A DNA stretch of 64,000 bases, from positions 62,001-126,000 of the forward strand of contig NC_021291.1 in NCBI RefSeq assembly GCF_000319575.2. Direction: 5' to 3'. Below the pieces are notes generated by a model. That model searched no databases. It was not told the DNA's origin and saw only the letters and a program-made list of their open reading frames with translations. Positions 9,998 through 20,265 of the stretch are shown here, in pieces (position 1 is the first letter of the stretch; each line of letters starts with the position of its first letter). Source of the stretch: Spiribacter salinus M19-40 (lineage in GTDB: Bacteria > Pseudomonadota > Gammaproteobacteria > Nitrococcales > Nitrococcaceae). Both the position numbers and the translations under genes were made by a program.

Positions 9998-11455
9998 ATG
10001 CATCCTGATGCCGTCCAGCGGGTTCTCGGCGTTCTGCTGATGGTCTTCAGCCTCACCATGCTGCCACCTGGTCTGCTGTCCGTGGCGGCCGCAGACGGCG
10101 CGGCCACGGCGTTTTTCATGACCTTCGCCGCCCTCCTCTCGCTGGGGGCCCTGCTGTGGCTGCCCGTGCGGCAGTCCCGCCGGGAATTGCGCACACGCGA
10201 TGGCTTTTTCGTGGTGGCGATGTTCTGGGTGGTGCTGAGCGCGGCTGGCGCCTTGCCGTTGATCCTGCAGAAGGTGGCGCCTTTCTCCCTGGTGGACGCC
10301 TTGTTCGAGAGCGTCTCGGGCCTGACCACCACGGGCGCCACGGCCGTTATCGGCATCGATCAGTTACCGATCTCCCTGCGCTATTACCGCCAGCAGCTGC
10401 AGTGGCTCGGGGGCATGGGCATCATCGTGCTGGCGGTCGCCATCCTGCCCATGCTGGGCATTGGTGGGATGCAGCTTTATCGCGCGGAACTGCCTGGCCC
10501 GGTGAAGGACGGCAAGCTCACACCACGGATCGCCGAGACCGCGAAGGCGCTCTGGTACATCTACCTGGGCCTGACCGTGGTCTGTGCCGTGGCCTACTGG
10601 CTGGCCGGGATGAGCGTTTTCGATGCGATTGGTCATGCGTTCACCACCATCGCCACGGGCGGTTTTTCCACGCATGACGCCAGCATAGGCTATTTCGACA
10701 GTGCCCTGATCGAGATGATCGCGGTGGTCTTCATGCTGATGTCCGCGCTCAACTATTCCCTGCACTTCATGGCGTGGCGACGGATGAGTACCGAGCCCTG
10801 GCGCCACGATCCCGAGCTGGTCACGTTCCTGAGTGCGGTCGCCGTGGTCTGTGTGCTCGCCATGGGCGGGTTGTTCATCTACCAGGCCGCGCATGATCTG
10901 CCCCTGGATGAGACCTGGCATCACGCCATCTTCCAGGTGGTGTCGTTTGCCACCACCACGGGCTACACAACCGCCTCGTACTATGTCTGGCCGGCCTTCC
11001 TGCCGGTGTTGCTGCTGTTTATCGCCGTGGTGGGCGGTTGTGCCAATTCCACCTCGGGCGGGCTCAAGGTCGTCCGGATCCTGCTGCTCTGGCGCCAGGG
11101 CGGTCGTGAGGTGATGCGCCTGATCCACCCCCAGGCCCAGATCCCCATCAAGATCGGTAATCGCCCGGTGAACGAGCGGGTAATTGATGCCGTGTGGGGG
11201 TTTTTCGCCGCCTATGTCGTGCTTTTCGTCATTCTGATGCTCTCGCTCCTCGCCATGGGGCTGGATCAGGTCACGGCCTTCTCGGCGGTGGCCTCGGGGC
11301 TGGCCAATCTGGGCCCGGCGCTGGGGGATGTGGCGGCGAATTTCGCGAGTGTCGGGGATGGGCCGAAGCTGGTGATGTGTGTCGCGATGATCCTCGGGCG
11401 GCTCGAGCTCTTTACCCTGTTGGTGTTGTTCACGCCCGCGTTCTGGCGGCGCTAA
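9998..11455 (+). CDS. trkH: Trk potassium transporter membrane subunit TrkH
   Basis: Ion-conducting subunit of the Trk system, 485 residues, with four KcsA-like pore repeats. Pore-loop signatures are SGLTTTGATA, ATGGFSTHDAS, TTTGYTTAS and ASGLANLGPALG, each at a re-entrant segment between hydrophobic helices. The GGMGIIVLAVAILP stretch is typical of the family. It is encoded directly after trkA. K+ uptake is central to osmotic balance, which fits a halophilic host. Confidence 0.96.
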   Translation: MHPDAVQRVLGVLLMVFSLTMLPPGLLSVAAADGAATAFFMTFAALLSLGALLWLPVRQSRRELRTRDGFFVVAMFWVVLSAAGALPLILQKVAPFSLVDALFESVSGLTTTGATAVIGIDQLPISLRYYRQQLQWLGGMGIIVLAVAILPMLGIGGMQLYRAELPGPVKDGKLTPRIAETAKALWYIYLGLTVVCAVAYWLAGMSVFDAIGHAFTTIATGGFSTHDASIGYFDSALIEMIAVVFMLMSALNYSLHFMAWRRMSTEPWRHDPELVTFLSAVAVVCVLAMGGLFIYQAAHDLPLDETWHHAIFQVVSFATTTGYTTASYYVWPAFLPVLLLFIAVVGGCANSTSGGLKVVRILLLWRQGGREVMRLIHPQAQIPIKIGNRPVNERVIDAVWGFFAAYVVLFVILMLSLLAMGLDQVTAFSAVASGLANLGPALGDVAANFASVGDGPKLVMCVAMILGRLELFTLLVLFTPAFWRR

Positions 11456-11480
11456 GCACCTGGTTGCTAGGCTGTCTGCC

Positions 11481-11792
11481 ATGGATATTAATGCCCTGCA
11501 AAAAATGATCGATAACGGCCGTGACAGCGCCATGGTGCGGCTTACCCTGGGCGAAGCGCTGGCCCGCGAGGGTGATGCGGACGGGGCCATGGTGCATTTG
11601 CGTCAAGCCATTGCCCTGGATGCGGACTACTCCGCGGCGTGGCGTGCCCTTGGGCGCCTGCAGCTCAAGGCTGGCGATGAGCGGGCGGCGGCGGAAACGT
11701 TGCGCGAGGGTCTGGCCGCCGCCCGACGCCAGGGCGACATGCAGATCGTTCGCGAGCTTGAGGTGCGGCTCAAGCGCCTGGATGGCGCATGA
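11481..11792 (+). CDS. Small tetratricopeptide-repeat protein
   Basis: A 103-residue cytoplasmic protein. Two TPR-like units are visible: one around ALAREGDADGAMVHLRQAIALD, the next AWRALGRLQLKAGDERAAAETLREGL. It has no signal peptide or membrane segment. TPR proteins mediate protein contacts; no partner can be named. Its stop overlaps the dtd ATG (ATGA). It starts 25 bases after trkH. Confidence 0.75.
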   Translation: MDINALQKMIDNGRDSAMVRLTLGEALAREGDADGAMVHLRQAIALDADYSAAWRALGRLQLKAGDERAAAETLREGLAAARRQGDMQIVRELEVRLKRLDGA

Positions 11793-12250
11793 TCGGATTG
11801 CTCCAGCGGGTTTCGAGTGCGCAGGTCAGCGTCGAGGGCAAGGTGGTCGGGGCGATTGAATCCGGCCTGCTCGTGCTGGTGGGCGTGCAGCCCCACGACG
11901 ATGAGCGCACCAGCCAGCGACTGCTGGAGCGATTGCTGGGCTACCGCGTCTTCCCCGACGCCGACGGGCGCATGAATGGCAGCCTGGCTGAGACCGGGGG
12001 CGGGCTTTTGCTGGTCCCTCAGTTCACGCTGGCCGCCGACACCCGCAAGGGCAGTCGGCCAGGCTTCTCCACCGCGGCACCGCCGGCGGTGGCTGAGGCC
12101 CGCTTTGCCGCGCTCTGTGAACAGGCTCGCCAATGCCACACGCCGGTGGCCACCGGGCCGTTCGGGTCCGATATGCAGGTGCAGCTTTGCAACGACGGCC
12201 CGGTGACCTTCTGGCTCGAGGTGCCTGGCCAGCCCCGATCAACGGGGTAG
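11789..12250 (+). CDS. dtd: D-aminoacyl-tRNA deacylase
   Basis: It hydrolyses D-amino acids from mischarged tRNA. The protein begins MIGLLQRVSSAQVSVEG and carries VPQFTLAAD (the SQFTL-type motif) and NDGPVTFWLE, the Gly-Pro motif that makes the chiral pocket. At 153 residues it is normal length. It is translationally coupled to the upstream TPR gene; 44 bases separate it from hisB. Confidence 0.95.
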   Translation: MIGLLQRVSSAQVSVEGKVVGAIESGLLVLVGVQPHDDERTSQRLLERLLGYRVFPDADGRMNGSLAETGGGLLLVPQFTLAADTRKGSRPGFSTAAPPAVAEARFAALCEQARQCHTPVATGPFGSDMQVQLCNDGPVTFWLEVPGQPRSTG

Positions 12251-12294
12251 CATGCTATCCTCCATAGCGTTGAAACGCGGGGTGGACCCTGGCC

Positions 12295-12888
12295 ATGAAA
12301 GAACGCAGCGCAACGATTGAGCGCAATACCCTCGAGACCCGGATTCGGCTCACGCTGGATCTGGATGGCAGCGGCGCGGGCACCCGCGAGACCGGTGTCG
12401 GGTTTTTCGACCACATGCTCGATCAGCTCGCCCGCCACGGCTTGCTGGATCTGTCGATTGCCGCCGAGGGCGATTTGCACATCGATGCCCACCACACGGT
12501 CGAGGATGTCGGGATCGCGCTCGGTCAGGCGTTTGCCAAGGCCATCGGCGACAAACGGGGGCTGGTGCGCTACGGGCACGCCTTCTGCCCGCTGGACGAA
12601 GCCCTGGCGCGGGTGGTGGTTGATCTGTCGGGCCGGCCGGGGCTGTATGGCGAGATGGCCTTCCCCACGGCCCAGATCGGCGAGTTCGATACCGAGCTGG
12701 TGCGTGAGTTCTGGCAGGGGTTTGTGAACCACGCGGGTGTCACGCTGCATATGGATGCGCTGGCGGGAGACAACGCCCACCACATCGCCGAGACGCTGTT
12801 CAAAGCGGCGGGCCGTGCCTTGCGCATGGCCTGTACCCGCGACGAGCGGCTGGGCGACGAATTGCCGTCCACAAAGGGCGCGCTCTGA
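12295..12888 (+). CDS. hisB: Imidazoleglycerol-phosphate dehydratase
   Basis: Step 6 of histidine synthesis. It is monofunctional, 197 residues, lacking the histidinol-phosphatase domain fused to HisB in enterics. Metal-binding His motifs are visible: [23 protein letters not shown] and the C-terminal [18 protein letters not shown]. The 44-base gap before it holds GCTAT-CCTCC-ATAGC (12254-12268), a small inverted repeat of unknown meaning. It starts the run hisB-H-A-F-I-E; hisG, hisD and hisC are not in the window. Confidence 0.97.
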   Translation: MKERSATIERNTLETRIRLTLDLDGSGAGTRETGVGFFDHMLDQLARHGLLDLSIAAEGDLHIDAHHTVEDVGIALGQAFAKAIGDKRGLVRYGHAFCPLDEALARVVVDLSGRPGLYGEMAFPTAQIGEFDTELVREFWQGFVNHAGVTLHMDALAGDNAHHIAETLFKAAGRALRMACTRDERLGDELPSTKGAL

Positions 12889-12914
12889 CTCGACACAAGC
12901 CATAGGCTGACAGC

Positions 12915-13553
12915 ATGCGCATCGCGGTCATCGATTATGGAATGGGCAATCTGCGCTCGGTGGCCCGGGCGCTGGAGCACGTCGGCGCGCGCGAGGTGGC
13001 AGTCACGGATGACCCCGCGGTCATTGCGGCGGCCGAGCGGGTGGTCTTCCCGGGCCAGGGCGCGGTGCGCGACTGCATGAGTGCGCTGCATCAGCATGAG
13101 CTGGTCGAGGTGCTCCATCAGGTCGCGGCCGATCGCCCGTTCCTTGGCATCTGCATGGGCATGCAAGCACTCATGACGCGCAGCGAGGAAAATGAGGGCG
13201 TTGAGGCGCTGGACATCTTCCCGGGCACTGTGCGGCACTTTGGCGACCGGGCTAGCGCGCCAGCACGCCTCAAGGTGCCGCACATGGGCTGGAACCGTCT
13301 GTACCAGCTCACCACGCACCCCTTGTGGGCCGGGATCGAACAGGACGAACGCTTTTATTTCGTTCACAGTTATTACGTCGAGCCGGCGTCGCCCGACATC
13401 GTTCAGGGCGAAAGTGACTATGGCGGGCGGTTTGCCGCCGCCATCGGCGCCGGCAACCTTTTTGCCACGCAGTTTCACCCCGAAAAGAGCCAGCAGCCGG
13501 GTCTGCGGCTGCTCACCAATTTCCTGTCCTGGGATGGAGAACCATGCAGCTGA
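12915..13553 (+). CDS. hisH: Imidazole glycerol phosphate synthase, glutaminase subunit
   Basis: HisH releases ammonia from glutamine and passes it to HisF. The class I amidotransferase triad is present: nucleophilic Cys in [10 protein letters not shown], and His/Glu in FHPEKSQQ near the C-terminus. The N-terminus is [13 protein letters not shown]. Length is 212 residues. The last 10 bases overlap hisA. Confidence 0.97.
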   Translation: MRIAVIDYGMGNLRSVARALEHVGAREVAVTDDPAVIAAAERVVFPGQGAVRDCMSALHQHELVEVLHQVAADRPFLGICMGMQALMTRSEENEGVEALDIFPGTVRHFGDRASAPARLKVPHMGWNRLYQLTTHPLWAGIEQDERFYFVHSYYVEPASPDIVQGESDYGGRFAAAIGAGNLFATQFHPEKSQQPGLRLLTNFLSWDGEPCS

Positions 13554-14284
13554 TTCCCGCCATCGATCTGAAGAATGGCAAGTGCGTCCGCCTGCGACAG
13601 GGCCGGATGGATGATGAAACCATCTTCTCGGATGACCCGCTGGCGGTTGCTGGACGCTGGGTCGAGGCAGGATCGCGCCGGCTGCATCTGGTGGACCTGG
13701 ATGGCGCCGTTGCCGGTGTGCCGATCAACGCCGACATCGTTGGCCGGATCGCCGAGACGCACCCGGGGGTCGATATTCAAGTGGGCGGGGGTATCCGCAG
13801 TTTCGAGGTCATTCAGACCTATTTGGACGTGGGTGTGGATTACGTGATCATTGGCACGCAGGCCGTGCGCGAGCCCAATTTTGTGGACGATGCGTGTCTG
13901 GAGTTTCCCGGCCATATTGTCGTGGGGCTGGATGCCCGCGAGGGCCTGGTGGCCACCGATGGCTGGGCGGAGACCTCGACTGAGCAAGCCAGTGCGCTTG
14001 CCCAGCGCTTCGAGGATGCCGGGGTCGAATCCATTGTATTCACCGACATCGGCCGCGACGGCATGATGAGCGGCGTCAATGTGGCGGCCACCGCCGACCT
14101 GGCCCGGGCCATCGGTATACCGGTCATCGCCTCGGGTGGCGTCTCCACCCTGGATGACGTGCGCGCCCTCTGCGCCGTGGCAGGCGACGGCATCAGCGGC
14201 GCGATCGTTGGTCGGGCACTGTACGAGGGCAGCCTGGATCTGGCCGAGGCCCAGACCCTCGCTGATACCCTGGTGAAGGCCTGA
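13544..14284 (+). CDS. hisA: ProFAR isomerase HisA
   Basis: A TIM-barrel isomerase of histidine synthesis, 246 residues. The first catalytic Asp is in [14 protein letters not shown] and the second in [12 protein letters not shown]; phosphate-binding loops are GGGIRS and ASGGVST. Overlaps hisH; 2 bases precede hisF. Confidence 0.97.
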   Translation: MQLIPAIDLKNGKCVRLRQGRMDDETIFSDDPLAVAGRWVEAGSRRLHLVDLDGAVAGVPINADIVGRIAETHPGVDIQVGGGIRSFEVIQTYLDVGVDYVIIGTQAVREPNFVDDACLEFPGHIVVGLDAREGLVATDGWAETSTEQASALAQRFEDAGVESIVFTDIGRDGMMSGVNVAATADLARAIGIPVIASGGVSTLDDVRALCAVAGDGISGAIVGRALYEGSLDLAEAQTLADTLVKA

Positions 14285-14286
14285 CC

Positions 14287-15057
14287 ATGGGGCTGGCCTC
14301 GCGCATCATTCCCTGCCTGGATATTGACGGCGGCCGAGTGGTCAAGGGCGTTCAGTTTGTCGATATTCGCGACGCCGGTGACCCGGTGGAGATCGCCCGA
14401 CGCTACGACCGCGCCGGTGCGGACGAGTTGACGTTCCTGGATATCACCGCCAGCCATGAGCAGCGCGAGACGTTGGTGCACACCGTCGAGGCCGTTGCGG
14501 CCGAGGTCTTTATTCCCCTGACCGTGGGCGGCGGAATCCGTGCAGTCGCTGATGTCCGGCGCATGCTGAATGCCGGCGCCGATAAGGTGGCGATTAATAC
14601 CGCAGCGATCCATGACCCGGATCTGGTGCGTGCGGCCTCTGAGCGTTTCGGTGCTCAGTGCATCGTCGTCGCCATTGATGCCAAGCGCAGCGGCGGCAGC
14701 GACACCGAACCCCGCTGGGAGGTGTTCACACATGGCGGGCGCAAACCAACCGGTATCGATGCCGTTGATTGGGCGCAGCAGATGGCTGCGGCCGGCGCCG
14801 GCGAGCTGCTGGTGACCAGCATGGATCGTGACGGCACCCGAATCGGCTTTGATAATGCCCTGAACCAGGCGATTTCCGAGCGCGCTGGCGTGCCGCTGAT
14901 CGCCTCGGGCGGTGTGGGCAACCTGCAGCATCTCGCCGATGGCGTGCTCAAGGGAAAGGCCGATGCCGTGCTGGCCGCCAGCATTTTTCATTTCGGTGAG
15001 TACACCATCGCTGAGGCCAAAGCCTTTATGGCCGAGGCCGGGATCGAGGTGCGCTGA
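14287..15057 (+). CDS. hisF: Imidazole glycerol phosphate synthase, cyclase subunit
   Basis: HisF makes IGP and AICAR and partners HisH. Catalytic Asp residues are seen in [14 protein letters not shown] and [12 protein letters not shown]; phosphate loops are VGGGIRAV and ASGGVGN. It has 256 residues, typical. Its TGA shares a base with the hisI ATG (TGATG). Confidence 0.97.
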   Translation: MGLASRIIPCLDIDGGRVVKGVQFVDIRDAGDPVEIARRYDRAGADELTFLDITASHEQRETLVHTVEAVAAEVFIPLTVGGGIRAVADVRRMLNAGADKVAINTAAIHDPDLVRAASERFGAQCIVVAIDAKRSGGSDTEPRWEVFTHGGRKPTGIDAVDWAQQMAAAGAGELLVTSMDRDGTRIGFDNALNQAISERAGVPLIASGGVGNLQHLADGVLKGKADAVLAASIFHFGEYTIAEAKAFMAEAGIEVR

Positions 15058-15449
15058 TGGATCGCCTGGACGCCATACAGTGGAATGCCGACGGCCTGGT
15101 GCCGGTGATCGCGCAGGATGCCAGCGACGGTCGGGTATTAATGATGGCCTGGATGAATCGCGAGGCACTGGAGGCCACCCTTGCCCGTGGCGAGGCGGTA
15201 TACTGGTCACGCTCACGTCAGGCGCTCTGGCATAAAGGTGAGACGTCGGGACAGGTCCAGGTGGTGCGCCAACTCGCCCTGGATTGTGATGGCGATACGC
15301 TGCTCCTCGCGGTCGATCAACGGGGTGTCGCTTGCCACACAGGCCGACGCAGCTGCTTTTATCGGGTGCTGGATGGTGATGAGTGGAAAGACGCGGAGCC
15401 GGTGGTGACTGATCCGCAAACGCTGTACGGAAGCACGCATCATGACTGA
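15057..15449 (+). CDS. hisI: Phosphoribosyl-AMP cyclohydrolase
   Basis: Step 3 of histidine synthesis. The family motifs [36 protein letters not shown] and the Zn-binding CHTGRRSCF are all present in 130 residues. It is a separate gene from hisE, unlike the fused enteric HisIE, and overlaps hisE by 8 bases. Confidence 0.96.
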   Translation: MDRLDAIQWNADGLVPVIAQDASDGRVLMMAWMNREALEATLARGEAVYWSRSRQALWHKGETSGQVQVVRQLALDCDGDTLLLAVDQRGVACHTGRRSCFYRVLDGDEWKDAEPVVTDPQTLYGSTHHD

Positions 15450-15780
15450 CGGCACTCTCACTCGCCTCGCTGAAGTACTGGACGCCCGCAAGGCGGCGGA
15501 TCCACAGGACTCCTACGTCGCCGGCCTGCACGCCGCGGGCCTGGACCGGATCCTGCGCAAGCTCGGTGAGGAGTGCACCGAGACGGTGGTGGCGGCCAAG
15601 AACGGCGCATCGCAGGATATCGTTTATGAAACCGCGGATCTGTGGTTCCATAGCCTCGTGATGCTGTCCCACTGTGGACTCGGTCCAGCAGAAGTGCTGG
15701 GCGAACTGGAACGACGCTTCGGGCTGTCAGGCCTGGAGGAAAAAGCGGCCCGCTCCGGCAAGGATGAGGGCGGCCAATAA
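15442..15780 (+). CDS. hisE: Phosphoribosyl-ATP pyrophosphatase
   Basis: Step 2 of histidine synthesis. It is an all-alpha MazG-like enzyme with the signature [14 protein letters not shown] and [13 protein letters not shown], 112 residues. It ends the his run, and tatA starts 23 bases later, so his and tat genes may share a transcript as in other gammaproteobacteria. Confidence 0.95.
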   Translation: MTDGTLTRLAEVLDARKAADPQDSYVAGLHAAGLDRILRKLGEECTETVVAAKNGASQDIVYETADLWFHSLVMLSHCGLGPAEVLGELERRFGLSGLEEKAARSGKDEGGQ

Positions 15781-15803
15781 TGTTTTCTTGGAGGTAATGA
15801 GAC

Positions 15804-16073
15804 ATGGGTCCTGGTGGAATTAGTCCGTGGTCGCTGCTGCTGATCCTGGTTATCGTGTTGCTGTTGTTCGGCACGAAGAAGCTGCGCAACGTCGGCACCG
15901 ATCTCGGCGGTGCGCTCAAGGGGTTTAAAAGCGCCATGAGTGATGGCGAGAAGCAGGCCAAAGAGGCCAAAGATAGCCTGGAGCAGGAAGACGGCGAGTC
16001 TTCTACGCAGAATCAGCACCGCGAGTCAGTGGACGAAAAGGACACGGCGGACAAGAAGAGCGACGGCTCCTGA
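15804..16073 (+). CDS. tatA: Sec-independent translocase subunit TatA
   Basis: It forms the size-fitting pore of the twin-arginine export system. Residues 7-22 are a single membrane helix ([16 protein letters not shown]), followed by the [10 protein letters not shown] hinge and an amphipathic helix ([12 protein letters not shown]), then an acidic, disordered tail. Length is 89 residues. A GGAGG ribosome site lies upstream. First gene of tatABC. Confidence 0.95.
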   Translation: MGPGGISPWSLLLILVIVLLLFGTKKLRNVGTDLGGALKGFKSAMSDGEKQAKEAKDSLEQEDGESSTQNQHRESVDEKDTADKKSDGS

Positions 16074-16094
16074 TCTCGGTCGGAGCGGTACTGC

Positions 16095-16424
16095 ATGTTC
16101 GACGTCAGTTTCTGGGAGCTGCTGATCATCGGCGCCATTGCGTTGGTGGTGGTTGGCCCGGAGCGGTTACCCCGCTTGATGCGCACGCTCGGCCTCTGGG
16201 TCGGCCGGGCCCGCGCGTCGTTTCAGTCTGTTCGCGACGAGGTTGAGCGGGAGGTCAATGCCGAGGGCCTGCGCGAGACGCGTGCCGCATTGAACCGCCA
16301 GGCGAAAGAGACGGAGCAGCAGATCAACGAAGCCGTTGATGTTGACGCCAAAACCCAGAAGTCGAGCACTGAAAAGGCCGCCGATGGGGACGCCCCGGCC
16401 AGTGACCAGGAGAATCGCCCGTGA
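16095..16424 (+). CDS. tatB: Sec-independent translocase subunit TatB
   Basis: TatB forms the substrate receptor with TatC. It has an N-terminal membrane helix MFDVSFWELLIIGAIALVVVG, then PERLPRLMRTLG (the conserved Gly-Pro-E-R-L-P hinge of TatB) and a long charged amphipathic helix. Length is 109 residues. Its TGA overlaps the tatC GTG start. Confidence 0.95.
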   Translation: MFDVSFWELLIIGAIALVVVGPERLPRLMRTLGLWVGRARASFQSVRDEVEREVNAEGLRETRAALNRQAKETEQQINEAVDVDAKTQKSSTEKAADGDAPASDQENRP

Positions 16425-17206
16425 GCGATCAGGCCGCTGACGAGGGCCCTCAGGACGAAGACCGCCCACTCCTGACGCACCTGCTGGAGCTGCGCAATCG
16501 GCTGATGCGCGCGGCCGGTGTCGTGCTGGTGTTGTTCCTGGTGCTGTATCCATTTCGGGAAGCGCTCTACTCGGCGCTGGCAGGGCCGCTTATGGCCGTG
16601 CTCCCCGAAGGCACTTCCATGATCGCCACCCAGGTGGCGACGCCATTCCTGATTCCGCTCAAGGTCTCCCTGGTCGGGGCGTTTTTTGCCAGTATCCCGT
16701 ATCTGCTCTATCAGTTCTGGGCCTTTGTGGCGCCGGGACTGTATCGCCATGAAAAGCAGCTGATCTGGCCGCTACTGATTTCGAGCATTTTGCTGTTCTA
16801 CCTGGGAATGGCGTTCGCCTACTTTGTGGTCTTCCCGTTGATCTTTCAGTTCTTCGCGGCGGCGACGCCCGAGGGCGTGTCGATGATGACCGATATCGGC
16901 GAATACCTGTCGTTTGTCATGACGCTGTTCTTCGCGTTTGGGGCTTCCTTTGAAGTCCCAATTGCCACGATTCTGCTGGTCCGCTCGGGGGCCACGACGC
17001 GCGAAGCGCTGGCGGCCAAGCGGCCTTACGTCATCGTGGCCGCGTTTACCATCGGCATGGTGCTGACGCCGCCGGATGTGATCTCTCAGGTGCTACTGGC
17101 GGTGCCGGTGTGGCTGCTGTTCGAGCTGGGGATCTTCTTCTCGCGCTGGTTCAAGGCGCCGGAGCCCGAGACCGATGCGTCAGACGAGTCCAACTCCGAC
17201 AGCTAA
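16421..17206 (+). CDS. tatC: Sec-independent translocase subunit TatC
   Basis: A six-helix inner-membrane protein that binds the RR signal peptide. It shows the conserved LLTHLLELRNRL near the N-terminus, the FIPLK-type periplasmic region, GLYRHEK and the late ALAAKRPYVIVAAFTIGMVLTPPDVISQ motif. Length is 261 residues. Starts at GTG inside the tatB stop. Last gene of this transcription run. Confidence 0.97.
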   Translation: MSDQAADEGPQDEDRPLLTHLLELRNRLMRAAGVVLVLFLVLYPFREALYSALAGPLMAVLPEGTSMIATQVATPFLIPLKVSLVGAFFASIPYLLYQFWAFVAPGLYRHEKQLIWPLLISSILLFYLGMAFAYFVVFPLIFQFFAAATPEGVSMMTDIGEYLSFVMTLFFAFGASFEVPIATILLVRSGATTREALAAKRPYVIVAAFTIGMVLTPPDVISQVLLAVPVWLLFELGIFFSRWFKAPEPETDASDESNSDS

Positions 17207-17407
17207 TCCGGTGTTTTTCCGAGTGAGCGGCGGGTATTTACTGACCTAGAGGTCAGAAAAAGGCCGGGTCGAGGTCGGTGAGGTCCTGTCGGCACGGGGA
17301 AAAACGCCTGTAACCCGCGTCTTGGTTGCGTCTGCAGTCGGTGCGGCGTATCGTGTTCGGAAACTCGTTTAACGAGGCCTTCCCGCCAGCACGCCAGGTG
17401 ATCAACT
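17207..17407. promoter_or_regulatory. Intergenic region before sucA with an inverted repeat
   Basis: These 201 bases separate tatC from the suc operon and should hold the suc promoter. At 17241-17256 lies CTGACCT-AG-AGGTCAG, a 7-2-7 inverted repeat that is too tight for an RNA hairpin and looks more like a protein-binding site. Further GAGGTC copies follow within 40 bases. No convincing -35/-10 pair or terminator for tatC was found by eye. Confidence 0.4.
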
Positions 17408-20245
17408 ATGAGTGGTGCGTTCGAGCAGTCCCTCAGTCACTCCTACCTCAATGGCTCCAATGCGAATTTCATTGAGGCGCTCTACGAGCAGTATCTTGCC
17501 GATCCGGATGCCGTCGATGCCCACTGGCGGGATTACTTCCGTGATCTCGAATCCATGGATCCGTCGCGGGTTCGCGATGTGCCCCATGGGCCGATTCGTG
17601 AGGCCTTCGAACAGCTCGGGCGCAGTAGCACGCGCGGCCGCGCGGTGCTTGCCGGTGAGGGCATGGATGCGATGGCGGCCCAGAAGCAGGCGGCCGTCCT
17701 GCGGCTGATCAATGCCTACCGCGTGCGCGGGCATCAGCATGCGGACACCGACCCGCTCGACTTGCGCGAACGCCCGACCGTTTCCGATCTGGATCCGGCA
17801 TTCCATGGCCTGACCGACGCCGATCTTGAGACGCCATTTAACACGGGTTCCTTGTTTGCGCCGGATCGCCTGACGCTGCGGGAGATTCTGGAGCAGGTGC
17901 GTGCGGTGTATGCCGGCAAGGTCGGCTCCGAGTACATGCACATCACTGATACCGCACAGAAGCGCTGGATTCAGGAGCGCCTCGAGAAATCGAAAGTGAC
18001 CGCACAGCTCAGCGAGGCCGAGAAGGTTTCCCTGCTCAAGCGCCTCACCGCGGCGGAGGGCATCGAAAAATACCTCAACAGCAAATACGTCGGTCAGAAG
18101 CGCTTCTCGCTCGAAGGCGGTGAGGCCACCATTCCGGTCCTCGATGAAATCGTCCAGCGGGGCGGGTCACAGGGTGTCAAGGAATTGGTGCTCGGCATGG
18201 CTCACCGCGGTCGGCTGAACGTCTTGATTAACGTGATGGGCAAATCCCCGGCAGAGCTCTTTGCGGAATTCGATGGTGAGCATGCGCCCGAGCACGCGAA
18301 CGCCGGTGATGTGAAATACCACATGGGCTACTCGTCGGATATTCAGACCGAGGGCGGTCCCCTGCATCTGGCACTCGCCTTCAACCCGTCGCATCTGGAG
18401 ATTGTGAATCCGGTGGTCGAGGGTTCCGCCCGGGCGCGGATGTACCGTCATGACGACACGGTCGGCGAGACCGTACTGCCTGTGCTGATCCACGGTGACG
18501 CGGCCATGGCCGGTCAGGGTGTGGTGATGGAGACCTTTCAGCTCTCCCAGGCCCGCGGCTTTTACACCGGCGGCACCGTGCATCTGGTCATCAACAACCA
18601 GATCGGCTTTACCACCTCCAACCCGCTGGATACCCGCTCGACGTTCTACTGCACGGAAGTCGCCAAGATGGTGCAGGCGCCGATCTTCCACGTGAACGGC
18701 GATGACCCGGAGGCGGTGCTGTTTGTCACGCAGCTCGCCATGGATTACCGCCGCGAATTCCACTCGGATGTGGTGATCGATCTGGTTTGCTATCGCCGCC
18801 ATGGCCATAACGAGGCGGACGAGCCCTCGGCCACGCAGCCGATGATGTACAAAAAGATCAAGGCGCGGCCGTCCGTGCGCAAGCTCTACGCCGATCAGCT
18901 GGCCGAGGAAGGCGTTCTCGAGAGCGAGCAGAGCAAAGCCCTTGAGCGCGAATACCGGGATGCCCTCGACGCCGAACAAGTGGTGGCCCCCGGTGCGCTT
19001 GAGGACCAGGAGACGGACTACGCCGTTGACTGGTCACCCTACTTCGACGCGACCTGGGATATGCCGGTGGATACCTCGCTATCCGTGGATCGCATTCGCC
19101 ATCTTCAAGAGCAGCTCCAGCGCCTGCCGGAAGGGTTCGATCTGAACCCGCGGGTCGCCACGGTGATGGAGAGCCGGCGCAAGATGGCCGCGGGCGCCCT
19201 GGACATGGACTGGGGGTTTGCCGAGACCATCGCCTACGCGAGTCTGCTCGAGGAAGGCCATCGGGTTCGCCTGACCGGCCAGGACTCGGGGCGGGGTACC
19301 TTTTTCCACCGCAACTCCGTTCTTCATAACGCGGCAGACGGCTCCACACACACCCCGCTCAAGACCATTCCCGAGCAACCCGACGACTTTGTCGTGATCG
19401 ACTCGCTCCTCTCCGAGGAAGCTGTGTTGGGCTTCGAATACGGGTATGCCACGGCCGACCCGGAGACCATGGTGATCTGGGAGGCTCAGTTCGGTGATTT
19501 TGCCAACGGCGCCCAGGTGCTCATTGATCAGTTTATTGCCTCTGGCGAGACCAAGTGGGGCCGGTTGTGCGGGCTCACGTTGTATCTGCCCCATGGCTAT
19601 GAGGGGCAGGGTCCGGAGCATTCCTCAGCGCGCATCGAGCGCTTCCTGCAGCTGTGTGCCGAGCAGAATATTCAGGTCTGCGTGCCCTCGACGCCCGCGC
19701 AGTTCTTCCACATGATTCGCCGGCAGATGCTGCGGGCCTGGCGTAAGCCGCTCGTGGTGATGACGCCCAAGAGTCTGTTGCGGCACAAGCTCTCCACCTC
19801 GGTGCTGGATGACCTCTCCAACGGCTATTTCCATAACGTGATCGATGACACCGAAGGGGTGAAGGCGAGTGCCGTGCGCCGGGTGGTGGTGTGCAGCGGC
19901 AAGGTTTACTACGACCTGCTCGAGGAGCGCCGCCGTCAGGGCCGCGGTGACGTGGCGCTAATTCGGGTGGAGCAGCTGTATCCCTTCCCCGAGGCGGAGC
20001 TCTCCGCGCTGCTCAAGCGTCGCTACAAGACCGCGCGCGAGGTCGTCTGGTGCCAGGAAGAGCCCAAGAATCAGGGCGCGTGGTATCAGAGTTACCACCA
20101 TCTCACCCAATGCATTACGCGTGAGCAGAAGCTCACCTATGCGGGCCGGGAGGCCTCTGCTTCACCGGCCGTGGGATATGGCAAAGTCCATCACGAGCAG
20201 CAGCGTCGCCTGGTGGCGGACGCGCTCGGCAAGGTTCACGGATAA
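17408..20245 (+). CDS. sucA: 2-oxoglutarate dehydrogenase E1 component
   Basis: TPP-dependent decarboxylase of the 2-oxoglutarate dehydrogenase complex. Length is 945 residues with the OdhA N-terminal tail ([19 protein letters not shown]), [12 protein letters not shown]-binding [12 protein letters not shown]...NNQIGFTT, and [14 protein letters not shown]. The C-terminal transketolase-like domain carries GFEYGYA and [21 protein letters not shown]. It is followed at 20 bases by sucB and then lpdA, so all three complex subunits come from one operon. Confidence 0.98.
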   Translation: MSGAFEQSLSHSYLNGSNANFIEALYEQYLADPDAVDAHWRDYFRDLESMDPSRVRDVPHGPIREAFEQLGRSSTRGRAVLAGEGMDAMAAQKQAAVLRLINAYRVRGHQHADTDPLDLRERPTVSDLDPAFHGLTDADLETPFNTGSLFAPDRLTLREILEQVRAVYAGKVGSEYMHITDTAQKRWIQERLEKSKVTAQLSEAEKVSLLKRLTAAEGIEKYLNSKYVGQKRFSLEGGEATIPVLDEIVQRGGSQGVKELVLGMAHRGRLNVLINVMGKSPAELFAEFDGEHAPEHANAGDVKYHMGYSSDIQTEGGPLHLALAFNPSHLEIVNPVVEGSARARMYRHDDTVGETVLPVLIHGDAAMAGQGVVMETFQLSQARGFYTGGTVHLVINNQIGFTTSNPLDTRSTFYCTEVAKMVQAPIFHVNGDDPEAVLFVTQLAMDYRREFHSDVVIDLVCYRRHGHNEADEPSATQPMMYKKIKARPSVRKLYADQLAEEGVLESEQSKALEREYRDALDAEQVVAPGALEDQETDYAVDWSPYFDATWDMPVDTSLSVDRIRHLQEQLQRLPEGFDLNPRVATVMESRRKMAAGALDMDWGFAETIAYASLLEEGHRVRLTGQDSGRGTFFHRNSVLHNAADGSTHTPLKTIPEQPDDFVVIDSLLSEEAVLGFEYGYATADPETMVIWEAQFGDFANGAQVLIDQFIASGETKWGRLCGLTLYLPHGYEGQGPEHSSARIERFLQLCAEQNIQVCVPSTPAQFFHMIRRQMLRAWRKPLVVMTPKSLLRHKLSTSVLDDLSNGYFHNVIDDTEGVKASAVRRVVVCSGKVYYDLLEERRRQGRGDVALIRVEQLYPFPEAELSALLKRRYKTAREVVWCQEEPKNQGAWYQSYHHLTQCITREQKLTYAGREASASPAVGYGKVHHEQQRRLVADALGKVHG

Positions 20246-20265
20246 CAACCAAGAGTGAGGAGTCG

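Noticed and set aside
13840-15672. 610-codon minus-strand open frame opposite hisA-hisF-hisI-hisE
   Set aside because: Antisense shadow spanning four confident genes; no motifs.
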